Both the position numbers and the translations under genes were made by a program. A DNA stretch of 64,000 bases from Streptomyces aurantiacus (GTDB lineage Bacteria; Actinomycetota; Actinomycetes; Streptomycetales; Streptomycetaceae): the NCBI RefSeq assembly GCF_027107535.1, contig NZ_CP114283.1, forward strand, positions 6,944,001-7,008,000, written 5' to 3'. The first letter of the stretch is position 1, and each line of letters starts with the position of its first letter. The notes under the pieces were generated by a model, which was given only the letters and a program-made list of their open reading frames with translations, was not told where the DNA came from and did no database searches. Positions 16,615 to 25,183 of the stretch are shown here, piece after piece.

Positions 16615-17958
16615 CTAAGCCGTGCGCAGGAAGCGGTCGAGTACCCGGACTCCGAAGTGCAGTGCTTCGACGGGCACACGTTCGTCGACCCCGTGGAAGA
16701 GGGCCTGGTAGTCGAAGCCCTGCGGAAGCTTCAGCGGCGTGAACCCGTAGCCGGTGATGCCGAGGCGCGAGAACTGCTTGGCGTCCGTGCCGCCCGACAT
16801 GCAGTACGGCACGACATGCCCCTCGGGTGCGAACTCCTCCACGGCGGCCCGCATCCGGGCGTACGTCGTCGAGTCCAGCGGGGCCTGGAGGGCGACCTCG
16901 TGGTGGAGGAACTCCCAGTCCACGTCCGGTCCGGTGAGCTCGTCGAGGGTGGCACGGAACTCGTCTGCCGTGCCGGCCAGATAGCGACCGTCGACGTGAG
17001 CGAGGGCCTCTCCGGGAATCACGTTGACCTTGTAACCGGCGTTCAGCATGGTCGGGTTGGTGCTGTTGCGCACGGTCGCCTCGACGAGGGAGGCGGCGGT
17101 ACCGAGCTTCTCCATCAGCCGGTCGACACCGTCCGGGTCGTCGAGATCGGGCTCGACCCCGTACAGGGCGGCGAGTTCGGTGAGGGCCGCGCGGACCGTC
17201 GGGGTGAGCCGTACGGGCCACTGGTGGGCGCCGATCCGCGCGATGGCGGCGGCGAGCCTGGTCACCGCGTTGGCCCGGTTTACCTTGGAGCCGTGGCCCG
17301 CCCGGCCGCGGGCGGTGAGCTTCATCCAGCCGGTGCCGCGCTCGCCGGCCGCGACCGGATACAGCTCGCGGCCGCTGCCGTCGTGGAAGGTGAACGCGCC
17401 GGACTCGCTGATGCCCTCGGTACACCCCTCGAAGAGCCCCGGGTGCTGGTCCGCGAGGAAGCCCGAGCCGTCCTCGGCGCTCGCCTCCTCGTCCGCGGTG
17501 AACGCGATCACAAGGTCGCGACGGGGGCGTACACCGGCGCGCGCCCACTGCCTGACGACCGCGAGGATCATCGCGTCCATGTTCTTCATGTCGACGGCGC
17601 CCCGACCCCAGACGACGCCGTCGCGGATCTCGCCGGAGAACGGGTGGACGCTCCAGTCCTCCGCCTGGGCCGGTACGACGTCGAGGTGACCGTGGACGAG
17701 CAGGGCGTCGGCGGACGGGTCGGTGCCCTCCAGGCGCGCGACGACGTTCGTACGCCCCTTGGTGCGCTCCAGGAGCGTCGGCTCCAGGCCTGCCTCGGCG
17801 AGCCGAGCGGCGGCGTACTCGGCGGCCGGCCTCTCCTGGCAGTCGCCGCCGCCGCGGTTCGTCGTGTCGATCCGGATGAGGTCGGAGGTGAACCGGACGA
17901 CCTCGTCCAGGGACAGCTCGTCGACCGCGCGCTCGCCGGTCGTGCTCTTCTCAGCCAT
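16615..17958 (-). CDS. M20-family metallopeptidase
   Basis: 447-aa M20/M25/M40 hydrolase. Metal-site motifs: HGHLDVVPAQAEDW (~100), GRGAVDMKNMDAM (~130), AFTADEEASAEDGSGF (catalytic Glu pair, ~165), and the C-terminal CMSGGTDAKQFSRLG (~400). The family includes carboxypeptidases, aminoacylases and dipeptidases. A GGAGGAGA ribosome-binding site precedes ATG 17958. The start overlaps the M55 gene's stop by 8 bp and the S9 gene follows 5 bp after the stop, so M55-M20-S9-S66 form one operon. Confidence 0.86.
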   Translation of the reverse strand: MAEKSTTGERAVDELSLDEVVRFTSDLIRIDTTNRGGGDCQERPAAEYAAARLAEAGLEPTLLERTKGRTNVVARLEGTDPSADALLVHGHLDVVPAQAEDWSVHPFSGEIRDGVVWGRGAVDMKNMDAMILAVVRQWARAGVRPRRDLVIAFTADEEASAEDGSGFLADQHPGLFEGCTEGISESGAFTFHDGSGRELYPVAAGERGTGWMKLTARGRAGHGSKVNRANAVTRLAAAIARIGAHQWPVRLTPTVRAALTELAALYGVEPDLDDPDGVDRLMEKLGTAASLVEATVRNSTNPTMLNAGYKVNVIPGEALAHVDGRYLAGTADEFRATLDELTGPDVDWEFLHHEVALQAPLDSTTYARMRAAVEEFAPEGHVVPYCMSGGTDAKQFSRLGITGYGFTPLKLPQGFDYQALFHGVDERVPVEALHFGVRVLDRFLRTA

Positions 17959-18787
17959 AGGTCTCCTCCACGGCAGCCGAGACGATCGTGGTGACCGCCT
18001 TGAAGGTCCGGATGCCCTCGTACATGGTCGCGCTGGTGTACGCCACCTTCCGTTCCCCGGTCCGCTCGACGCCCGGGACGACCGTGGCCGCCATCGACAG
18101 GTGCTCGGCGTCGAACTCCAACTGCACGGTGTGGGGGCCCGCCTGGGCGGGCTCGTGCCGCACCGCGAGGCGCGTCGCCTCCTTGGCCGCCGAGCGGATG
18201 TCGGACGCCGTGCGCGCCGGTGTGCGGCACACCGCCGCGTACCGCGAGACATGGTCCTTGACGGCGACCTTCAGCGCCTGGGGGGCGTAGCCGAGGGCGT
18301 CCTCGCAGGCCACGTCGTCACCGGTGACCAGGACGACGGGCACTCCGTACTCGGCGACGACGAGCGCGTTGAGCAGGCCCTCGCTGGCCCGTTCGCCGTC
18401 GACCCACACGCCGGTGATCGAGTTGGCGAGATAGGTGTGGGCGAGGACGCCCTCCATGCCGGCGCCCGCGTGGTAGCCGACGAAGGCGATGCCGTCGACG
18501 TCCCCGTGCTGCACGCCCTCCACCATGGACAGCGACTTGTGGCGCCCGGTGAGCATCTGCGCGCGTTCGTCCAGCTGCTCCAGGAGCAGGTTGCGCATCG
18601 TCCAGTGGGCCTCGTTGACGAGGACCTCGTCGGCGCCGCCGTCGAGGAAGCCGAGGACCGCGGCGTTCACGTCCGAGGTGAACATCGACCGGCACCGCTC
18701 CCACTGCGGTGTGCCGGGCAGTACGTCGGCCGGCCAGGTCACCCCGGTGGCGCCCTCCATGTCGGCGCTGATGAGGATCTTTACCAT
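17951..18787 (-). CDS. M55-family D-aminopeptidase (DppA type)
   Basis: 278-aa zinc D-aminopeptidase. It begins KILISADMEGATGVTWPADV, the metal-binding start of the M55 family, followed by NEAHWTMRNL, FVGYHAGAGMEGVLAHTY (~115) and GDDVACEDA. DppA of Bacillus releases D-Ala from D-Ala-containing peptides and forms decamers. As first gene of the peptidase operon it suggests a role in recycling cell-wall-derived peptides. Confidence 0.88.
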   Translation of the reverse strand: MVKILISADMEGATGVTWPADVLPGTPQWERCRSMFTSDVNAAVLGFLDGGADEVLVNEAHWTMRNLLLEQLDERAQMLTGRHKSLSMVEGVQHGDVDGIAFVGYHAGAGMEGVLAHTYLANSITGVWVDGERASEGLLNALVVAEYGVPVVLVTGDDVACEDALGYAPQALKVAVKDHVSRYAAVCRTPARTASDIRSAAKEATRLAVRHEPAQAGPHTVQLEFDAEHLSMAATVVPGVERTGERKVAYTSATMYEGIRTFKAVTTIVSAAVEETYG

Positions 18788-18833
18788 GCTCCAGTTGTAT
18801 CGCAGTCGTGCGGCGCCCCACAGGTCCGGGCGG

Positions 18834-20684
18834 TCAGCTGGACGAACCCACCGAAACCTTCACTCGGCCGTCGGTGTGTTCCTGGTCCACCGTGACGGTG
18901 GTGCCGGAGTCGGCGTCGCGGCTGGGACCGTGGGCCGCGGCGTCGCGGTGGACGCCGTCGAGGTCGTCGAAGACCGGGACCGCCGGACGGGACGGGACGA
19001 CCGTCCGCACTCCGCCGAGGTGGAAGACCAGTTCGGTGGTGGGCCGCAGTCCGAAGGGCGAGTCGTAGGTCTGGAGGCGGTTGCGGATCACCGCTCCGGA
19101 GGCGGACCGGGCCGGCTCGGGGTGGGCGTCGACGGGCAGGATCCGGCCGTGTCCGCCGTTCGCCCCGGTCCTGTTGTCGCGGTACTTGGTGTTCCAGTAC
19201 CAGATGAGGATGCCGTTCTCGTAGTGCAGCCGCTCCTTGAGCTTGGGCCGTTGCGGTGTCCAACCCAGCTGGAAGGGACCCGACTTGAGGAACGCGTCCG
19301 CGCCGACGTACTGCCTGTTCTCGACGACGTAGTGGCGGGCGTTGCCGTCCGCGTCGGCGGGCAGGTTCACCAGGAGTGCTTCCCTGCCGGCGGTCGAGGC
19401 GGGTACGGACAGCGGGTTGAGGGTGACCGTGGCGGCGGCGCCCGCCCTGACGGACGCGTAGTCGAGCCAGCCCAGTTGGAGCCTCGCCCAGGCGCCCAGG
19501 TCCGCCGGGTGGGCGGCCAGTTCGTTCTCGTCCGAGAGGAGTGAGCCCTGCGCCATGACCGACCAGAATCCGGTGGAGTTCTCGCCGCCCGAGGTGTCGT
19601 ACAGGTCGGGCAGGCCCAGGTCGTGGCCGTACTCGTGGGCGAGGGTGCCGAGCCCTCTGTTCTCGTTGGTCATCGTGTAGTCGTTGACCCAGACACCGGA
19701 GTCGCCGACCCTGCTGCCGCCGTCCCGGGCGCCGCCCGCCGGGCCCAGCCGGCCGGCGCCGGTCTGCAGGTGGCTGACGGTGCCGCGGTGCGAGCCGATG
19801 GCGTCCTTTCCGCCTGCGCCACCGCCGTTGGCCTGCGACTCCCCCGCGAACATCAGCATCACGCGGTCGAGGTAGCCGTCGGGTTCGTTGAAGATCCCGT
19901 CCCGGTCGTGGTCGTTGCGGTCCCAGATGTCGTACGTGGCAAGGTACTTGGCCAGTGAGGCGGCGGTCCGGCCGGTGGCGCGCTGGTCCTCGTACCACTG
20001 GTCGAGGCCGTCGGTGACGAGCTGCTTGTTGCAGTAGTACGTCGAGACCGGCGCCCCGTCCTTCTTGCAGGTGTCGGTGCCGTAGTGCGCCAGTGGGCGG
20101 TGCACGCGCGTCCAGCCGTGGACGCTGCCGGTGATCGAGTAGGCACCGCTGGACTGCCGTTGGAGGTACGACCTGAGCGTGTCGCCGGAACCGGGACCGG
20201 AGCCGCCCGCACTGTCGGCCGTGCCGAAGATCTGCCGCTGGTAGTAGGCCCGGCTGTAGTCGGCGGTCCACACCGTGGCGTTGTCGGTGGCGCGGTCGGG
20301 CCGGGGAATCCGGTTGTGCCCGTAGTCGGCGAACTCCACCGGCAGCACGAAGATCCGGTCCGTGGTGCGGGCCGTCTCCGCATACCTGTCCTCGCGGTAC
20401 TCGATGCGCTGCGAGGAGCCGCGGGTCTCGGGGACCGCGGCGCCGGTGACGAGTTTGGCGACGGCCACGGTGCGGGCCCGTTCGGTGCGCGCCCCGGCCG
20501 CGCTCAGCAGATCGTGGCCGGGGGCACCCCTCGTCGGGTGCGGGCCCGCCGCGGCCGCTCGCGCGAGTCCCGGTGCCCCCGCGGGTTCACGGGACTCCGC
20601 GACGGCGCCCGGGACGTGGAAGGCCAGGGCGTGTACGGCGAGGGCGGCGACAGCGGCCACCGATCCGCGGATGCGCTTGCTCAC
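18834..20684 (-). CDS. Secreted M6-family metalloprotease (immune inhibitor A-like)
   Basis: 616-aa protein. Residues 1-29 form a signal peptide (basic start KRIRG, hydrophobic core, AVAES cleavage region). A propeptide-like Arg/Ala region follows to ~100. The protease domain has the zinc motif HEYGHDLGLPDLYD at about 348-361 (HExxHxxGxxD) preceded by GGRDG-like loops, and DHDRDGIFNEPDGY, a possible Ca-binding loop. Family members are extracellular proteases. Five cysteines in the middle may form disulphides. It stands alone: 46 bp downstream lies the M55 gene, and 90 bp upstream the GntR gene ends. Confidence 0.82.
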   Translation of the reverse strand: MSKRIRGSVAAVAALAVHALAFHVPGAVAESREPAGAPGLARAAAAGPHPTRGAPGHDLLSAAGARTERARTVAVAKLVTGAAVPETRGSSQRIEYREDRYAETARTTDRIFVLPVEFADYGHNRIPRPDRATDNATVWTADYSRAYYQRQIFGTADSAGGSGPGSGDTLRSYLQRQSSGAYSITGSVHGWTRVHRPLAHYGTDTCKKDGAPVSTYYCNKQLVTDGLDQWYEDQRATGRTAASLAKYLATYDIWDRNDHDRDGIFNEPDGYLDRVMLMFAGESQANGGGAGGKDAIGSHRGTVSHLQTGAGRLGPAGGARDGGSRVGDSGVWVNDYTMTNENRGLGTLAHEYGHDLGLPDLYDTSGGENSTGFWSVMAQGSLLSDENELAAHPADLGAWARLQLGWLDYASVRAGAAATVTLNPLSVPASTAGREALLVNLPADADGNARHYVVENRQYVGADAFLKSGPFQLGWTPQRPKLKERLHYENGILIWYWNTKYRDNRTGANGGHGRILPVDAHPEPARSASGAVIRNRLQTYDSPFGLRPTTELVFHLGGVRTVVPSRPAVPVFDDLDGVHRDAAAHGPSRDADSGTTVTVDQEHTDGRVKVSVGSSS

Positions 20685-20774
20685 CGTGCGTCCTCCTCGG
20701 GCTCCTGGGGCGCACTCAGGAGAGCATGCCGGGGCGGCCGGGGCGGGCTGCCGGGCAGCGTGTCGCCCTCGGGG

Positions 20775-21452
20775 TCACTCGGCCGCCCACAGCCCCCGTA
20801 CGTGCCCGAGATGCCGGGTCATGACGGCGCGAACCGCCTCCTCGTCGCGGGCGGCGAGGGCGTCCAGGATCTCCAGGTGCTCCTCGGCGGAGGCCTCCAG
20901 GCGGCCCGCCTCGACCAGGGCGTGCAGGCCGTAGAGGCGGGAGCGCCCCCGGAGGCCGCCGACGACCTCGACCAGGTGCTCGTTGCCCGCGAGGGCGAGC
21001 AGACCGAGGTGGAAACGGATGTCCGCCTCGACGTACGCGATGAGGTCACCGGCCGCCGCGGCCGTGACGATCTCCCGTGCGACGGGGCGCAGCGCCTCCA
21101 GTGCGGCGGGTTCGGCACAGGCGGCCAGGCCCGCGGTGGTGGGGATCTCGATGAGCGAGCGGATGTGCGTGTACTCGTCGAGCTGCTTCTCCGAGACCGC
21201 GGTGACCCGGAAGCCCTTGTTGGGCACGGTGTCGACCAGGCCCTCCTTGGCGAGGTCGAGCATGGCCTCCCGGACCGGGGTGGCCGAGACACCGAAGCGG
21301 GCGGCGAGGGCCGGCGCGGAGTGCACCTCGCCGGGACGCAGTTCCCCGGCGATGAGGGCGGCCCGCAGAGCGTCCGCGACACGCTCGCGATAGCTGGGCT
21401 TCTTGCCGCCCAGCGTGGGCAGGACGGGGGCACCGGGGCGCTGGGCGGGCAT
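20775..21452 (-). CDS. GntR-family transcriptional regulator, FCD type
   Basis: 225-aa regulator with an N-terminal winged helix (residues ~20-85: YRERVADALRAALIAGELRPGE, APALAARFGVSATPVREAML) and a C-terminal all-helical FCD ligand domain with metal-binding histidines (DIRFHLGLLALAGN, RHLGHVRGLW). Last gene of the hydroxyproline operon, so it very likely controls that operon in response to hydroxyproline or an intermediate. ATG 21452 chosen because the HTH follows within 20 residues. Confidence 0.87.
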   Translation of the reverse strand: MPAQRPGAPVLPTLGGKKPSYRERVADALRAALIAGELRPGEVHSAPALAARFGVSATPVREAMLDLAKEGLVDTVPNKGFRVTAVSEKQLDEYTHIRSLIEIPTTAGLAACAEPAALEALRPVAREIVTAAAAGDLIAYVEADIRFHLGLLALAGNEHLVEVVGGLRGRSRLYGLHALVEAGRLEASAEEHLEILDALAARDEEAVRAVMTRHLGHVRGLWAAE

Positions 21453-21514
21453 CTGGCGGTCTCCTCGGAACGGGCGGTGGACACGATGTGTGCGACGGCG
21501 CGGGACAGCAGGCT

Positions 21515-22516
21515 CTAGAGGACGAAGCCGGCCGGGAACGGGTCGCCGGGGTCGAGCAGGTACTGGGCGGTGCCGGTCACCCAGGCGCGTCCGGTGAAGC
21601 TGGGCAGGACGGCGGGGATTCCGGCGACCTCGGTGGTGCCGAGGAGACGGCCGGTGAAGTGTGTGCCGATGAAGGACTCGTTCACGAACTCGGTGTGCAG
21701 GGGGAGTTCGCCGCGCGCGTGCAGTTGTGCCATGCGCGCGCTGGTGCCCGTGCCGCAGGGCGAGCGGTCGAACCAGCCGGGGTGGATGGCCATCGCGTGC
21801 CGCGAATGCCGGGCCGTCGAGCCGGGGGCGGTCAGCTGCACGTGGTGGCAGCCGCTGATGGAGGGGTCCTCGGGGTGGACGGGCTCCCCCTCGGCGTTGA
21901 TGGCGTCCATCAGGGAGAGCCCGGCGGCGAGGATGTCGTCCTTGCGGGCCCGGTCGAAGGGCAGCCCGAACTGGTCGAGCGGCAGGATCGCGTAGAAGTT
22001 GCCGCCGTAGGCGAGGTCGTAGGTCACCGTCCGCCCGTCGGCGAGTTCGATCGTGCGGTCGTGGGCGACGGAGAAGGACGGCACGTTCCGGAGGGTGACC
22101 GACTTCGCGGATCCGTCCTGCACGGCGACCTCGGCGACGACGGGTCCGGCCGGGGTGTCGAGGCGGATGGTGGTCACCGGTTCGACGACCTCGACCATGC
22201 CCGTCTCGACGAGGACGGTCGCGACCCCGATGGTGCCGTGTCCGCACATGGGCAGGTAGCCGGACACCTCGATGTAGATGACGCCGTAGTCGCAGTCGGG
22301 GCGGGTGGACGGCTGGAGGACCGCGCCGCTCATCGCCGCGTGGCCGCGCGGCTCGTTCATCAGCAACTGCTTGATGTCGTCGCGGTGTTCGCGGAAGTGG
22401 AGTCGCCGCTCGTTCATGGTCGCGCCGGGGACCGTGCCGATGCCGCCGGTGATCACGCGGGTCGGCATGCCCTCGGTGTGCGAGTCGACGGCGTGCAGGA
22501 CGAGTTTGCTGCGCAT
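21515..22516 (-). CDS. 4-hydroxyproline 2-epimerase (proline racemase family)
   Basis: 333-aa member of the proline racemase family. Both catalytic cysteines are present: MCGHGTIGVA (~residue 90) and SPCGTGTSARMA (~residue 252), which with the operon context supports the epimerase converting trans-4-hydroxy-L-proline to cis-4-hydroxy-D-proline. Its N-terminal VDSHTEGMPTRVITGG is family-typical. 13 bp downstream of the deaminase gene; 62 bp before GntR. Confidence 0.9.
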   Translation of the reverse strand: MRSKLVLHAVDSHTEGMPTRVITGGIGTVPGATMNERRLHFREHRDDIKQLLMNEPRGHAAMSGAVLQPSTRPDCDYGVIYIEVSGYLPMCGHGTIGVATVLVETGMVEVVEPVTTIRLDTPAGPVVAEVAVQDGSAKSVTLRNVPSFSVAHDRTIELADGRTVTYDLAYGGNFYAILPLDQFGLPFDRARKDDILAAGLSLMDAINAEGEPVHPEDPSISGCHHVQLTAPGSTARHSRHAMAIHPGWFDRSPCGTGTSARMAQLHARGELPLHTEFVNESFIGTHFTGRLLGTTEVAGIPAVLPSFTGRAWVTGTAQYLLDPGDPFPAGFVL

Positions 22517-22529
22517 GGTCCTGTCTCCC

Positions 22530-23420
22530 TCAGACGAGCCCTGCCGCCACGGCCTTCTCCGTGGCGGCCCGGACGGCGGCCTCCTGGTCGGCCCGCAGCG
22601 CCGCGCGGGGCGGGCGTACCGGACCGCCGGGCCGGCCGACGATGTCCATCGACAGCTTGATGGCCTGGACGAACTCCACCTGGGAGTCCCAGCGCAGCAG
22701 CGGGTGCAGTTGCCGGTAGAGCGGCAGCGCGGTGTCGAGGTCGCCCCGGACTGCGGCGCGGTACAGCTCCACGGACGCGGCGGGCAGCGCGTTCGGGTAG
22801 CCGGCGACCCAGCCCTTGGCGCCCGCGACGGCCAGCTCCAGCAGGACGTCGTCGGCGCCGATCAACAGGTCCAGTTCCGGGGCGAGTTCGGCGATGCGGT
22901 AGGCCCGGCGTACGTCACCGGAGAACTCTTTGACGCCGTGGATGTGTCCCTCGGCGTGCAGTTCGGCCAGGAGCTCGGGCACCAGGTCGACCTTGGTGTC
23001 GATCGGGTTGTTGTAGGCCACGATCGGCAGGCCCGCCGCGGCGACCTCCGCGTAGTGGGCGAGGACCGAGCGCTCGTCGGCCCGGTAGGCGTTCGGGGGC
23101 AGCAGCATCACGGAGGCGCAGCCCGCGTCGCGTGCCTGCTCGGCCCAGCGCCGGGCCTCGGCGGAGCCGTACGCGGCGACGCCGGGCATGACGCGGGAGC
23201 CGCCGATCGCCGCCACGGCCGTCTCCACGACCCTGGCGCGCTCCTCGGGCGTCAGCACCTGGTACTCGCCGAGCGAGCCGTTGGGCACGACGCCGTCGCA
23301 GCCGTTCTCGACGAGCCACGCGCAGTGGTCGGCGTAGGCGTCGAAGTCGACGGACAGGTCGTCCTTGAGCGGGAGGGCGGTGGCGACGAGGACGCCGCGC
23401 CAGGGTCGGTTGTCGGTCAT
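22530..23420 (-). CDS. Dihydrodipicolinate synthase-family protein, likely pyrroline-4-hydroxy-2-carboxylate deaminase
   Basis: 296-aa TIM-barrel protein of the DapA/NAL family. Motifs: GVVPNGSLGEYQVLTPEER (~45), LPIVAYNNPIDTKVDL (~135, Tyr) and GHIHGVKEFSGDVR with the Schiff-base Lys (~165). Within a hydroxyproline operon this family deaminates 1-pyrroline-4-hydroxy-2-carboxylate to alpha-ketoglutarate semialdehyde. The dehydrogenase for the final step is not in the window. ATG 23420; 70 bp with an 18-bp tandem repeat separate it from the preceding gene. Confidence 0.85.
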   Translation of the reverse strand: MTDNRPWRGVLVATALPLKDDLSVDFDAYADHCAWLVENGCDGVVPNGSLGEYQVLTPEERARVVETAVAAIGGSRVMPGVAAYGSAEARRWAEQARDAGCASVMLLPPNAYRADERSVLAHYAEVAAAGLPIVAYNNPIDTKVDLVPELLAELHAEGHIHGVKEFSGDVRRAYRIAELAPELDLLIGADDVLLELAVAGAKGWVAGYPNALPAASVELYRAAVRGDLDTALPLYRQLHPLLRWDSQVEFVQAIKLSMDIVGRPGGPVRPPRAALRADQEAAVRAATEKAVAAGLV

Positions 23421-23434
23421 GGGGATTCCCGTCC

Positions 23435-23491
23435 GGTTCGTCGGGTCTGGCAGGTTCGTGGGGTCTGGCAAGTTCGTGGGGTCTGGCAGGT
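23435..23491. repeat. 18-bp tandem repeat, three copies, in an operon spacer
   Basis: Units at 23435-23452, 23453-23470 and 23471-23488 of the form (A/G)GTTCGTSGGGTCTGGCA, differing at one or two bases, followed by a partial fourth unit. They fill most of the gap between two genes of the hydroxyproline operon, just upstream of the deaminase start. Confidence 0.9.
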
Positions 23492-24885
23492 CAGGGGGAT
23501 TCGCCGGGCTCGCGCGCGAGCACACCGAGGGGTACGGGCCGGGCGAACGGCCGTCGCGAGGGTGTCGGCGGGCATCCGGCGAGCCCCGCCACCGCGGCAC
23601 CGCACATCCGGCCCTGGCACCAGCCCATCCCGGCGCGGGTCAGCAGTTTCACGGTGCGTACGTCCGCGGCTCCCAGCTCGTCGACGGCCTCCCGCACCGC
23701 GGAGGCGGGCACGTCCTCGCAGCGGCACACAAGGGTGTCGTCACCGATCCGTTCGGCCCAACGGGTGGGCGGTGCGCAGACGCTGTCGACGACGGCGAAG
23801 AACTCCCGCAGTCCGGCGCGTGCCTTGGCGGCCTGTGCGTAGGAACTCGGCGCGGGCGTCCGGGAGTCGAGCCGAGCCGCGACGGACAGGCCCGCGATCC
23901 GGCCCTCGGCCAGCGAGAGTGCCGCGCCGCCGATCCCGGTGGTCTCGCCGGCGGCCCAGACACCCGGCACGTCGGTGCGCTGCTCGTCGTCCACGGCGAC
24001 GCTCAGCCCGTCGAGACGGCAGCCGAGCGTCTCGGCGAGGTCGGTGTGCGGGAGCATGCCGTGGCCGACGGCGAGGCTGTCGCAGGGCACGCGCCACTCG
24101 CTGCCGGCCTCGACCCGTCCGTCGGTGCCGAGCGCGGCCACGGTCACGGCTTCGAGCCGGCCGGTGCCGTGCGCCTCGACGACGATGTGACGGACGTGGA
24201 CCGGGACCCGGTGCCGCGCCAGCCCGGCGGCGTACCGGGCGCCTTCGGCGAGCTTGTCCGGATGAGCGGCCAGGACCCGGGCGTGCCGGACGAAGGCTCT
24301 GGGATCGGCGGACTCCACCAGGGCGGCCACCTTCGCCCCGGCCGCGGCCAGCCCGACGGCGACGGGCATCAGCAGCGGCCCGGTCCCGGCGACCACGGCG
24401 GTACGGCCCGGCAGTACGAGTCCGCTCTTGAGCATGGCCTGCGCCCCTCCCGCGGTGACGACCCCGGGCAGGGTCCAGCCGGGAAAGGGCAGCACCTTCT
24501 CGTAGCCGCCGGTCGCGAGGAGTACGGCGTCGGCGCGGACCGTGACGGACTCCTCCTGCTCGGGCCCGCGCAGGGCGTGCACGGCGAAAGCGCCGGACGC
24601 CCCCTCGACGCACCAGACATGATGGTCCGTCAGGTGGCTGACGCGCCCCGCCGCGACATGCGCCGCGAGTCCGTCGCGCAGTCGTTCCCAGGTACGCCAC
24701 TGGTGGTGCAGGGCCTGCGGGCGGCGGGCACCGAGGCCTGCGGCGGGCTGCCGGTAGAACTGCCCGCCCGCTTCCGCACCGGCGTCCACGAGGGTCACCC
24801 GGACGCCCCGCGCGGCGGCGGCGAGGGCGGCGGCGAGCCCGGCGGGACCCGCGCCGATCACCGCGAGACGGGGTCGGTCAGTCAT
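23491..24885 (-). CDS. FAD/NAD(P)-dependent oxidoreductase with BFD-like 2Fe-2S domain (D-hydroxyproline dehydrogenase subunit)
   Basis: 464-aa flavoprotein. FAD Rossmann motif LAVIGAGPAGLAAALAAAARG at the N-terminus, a second nucleotide motif TAVVAGTGPLLMPVA (~170), and VWAAGETTGIGGAALSLAEG (~310). The C-terminal ~80 residues hold a BFD-like iron-sulphur domain: VCRCEDV (~395) and WCQGRMCGAA (~430), the four cysteines being complete. This is the alpha/HcnB-type subunit of heteromeric D-hydroxyproline dehydrogenases and D-amino acid dehydrogenases. It overlaps the ferredoxin-like subunit gene by 8 bp. Confidence 0.84.
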   Translation of the reverse strand: MTDRPRLAVIGAGPAGLAAALAAAARGVRVTLVDAGAEAGGQFYRQPAAGLGARRPQALHHQWRTWERLRDGLAAHVAAGRVSHLTDHHVWCVEGASGAFAVHALRGPEQEESVTVRADAVLLATGGYEKVLPFPGWTLPGVVTAGGAQAMLKSGLVLPGRTAVVAGTGPLLMPVAVGLAAAGAKVAALVESADPRAFVRHARVLAAHPDKLAEGARYAAGLARHRVPVHVRHIVVEAHGTGRLEAVTVAALGTDGRVEAGSEWRVPCDSLAVGHGMLPHTDLAETLGCRLDGLSVAVDDEQRTDVPGVWAAGETTGIGGAALSLAEGRIAGLSVAARLDSRTPAPSSYAQAAKARAGLREFFAVVDSVCAPPTRWAERIGDDTLVCRCEDVPASAVREAVDELGAADVRTVKLLTRAGMGWCQGRMCGAAVAGLAGCPPTPSRRPFARPVPLGVLAREPGESP

Positions 24886-25183
24886 CGTGCCCGGTCCCTT
24901 CCTGTGTGCGGATCACGTCACCGGGCTGCGCACGCACCAGGCAAGCCCGTTGGTTGGGGCGCCCGTTGACGGTCAGCAGACAGTCGAAGCACACCCCGAT
25001 CCCGCAGAAGACACCGCGCGGCTCGCCGCTCCCCCGGGTCGTGCGCCAGGACAGGACGCCCGCCGACCACAGGGCGGCCGCGATCGTCCGGCCGGGGAGG
25101 ACGGCGATCTCACGGTCGTCGAACGTGACGGTGAAGGGGGGTTCCGTCCGGGCCCGGACCAGCCTCATGGGAGTACGCGGCAT
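24878..25183 (-). CDS. 2Fe-2S-binding subunit of D-hydroxyproline dehydrogenase (HcnA-like)
   Basis: 101-aa plant-type ferredoxin-like protein: FTVTFDDREIAVLPGRTIAAAL, then GVFCGIGVCFDCLLTV and RACLVRAQPGDVI, giving Cys residues in the CxxxxCxxC...C pattern of a 2Fe-2S cluster. It is the small electron-transfer subunit between the two flavoprotein subunits. The ATG at 25183 overlaps the preceding stop by one base (TGATG). It is too short to be reliable alone; context makes the call. Confidence 0.83.
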   Translation of the reverse strand: MPRTPMRLVRARTEPPFTVTFDDREIAVLPGRTIAAALWSAGVLSWRTTRGSGEPRGVFCGIGVCFDCLLTVNGRPNQRACLVRAQPGDVIRTQEGTGHDD

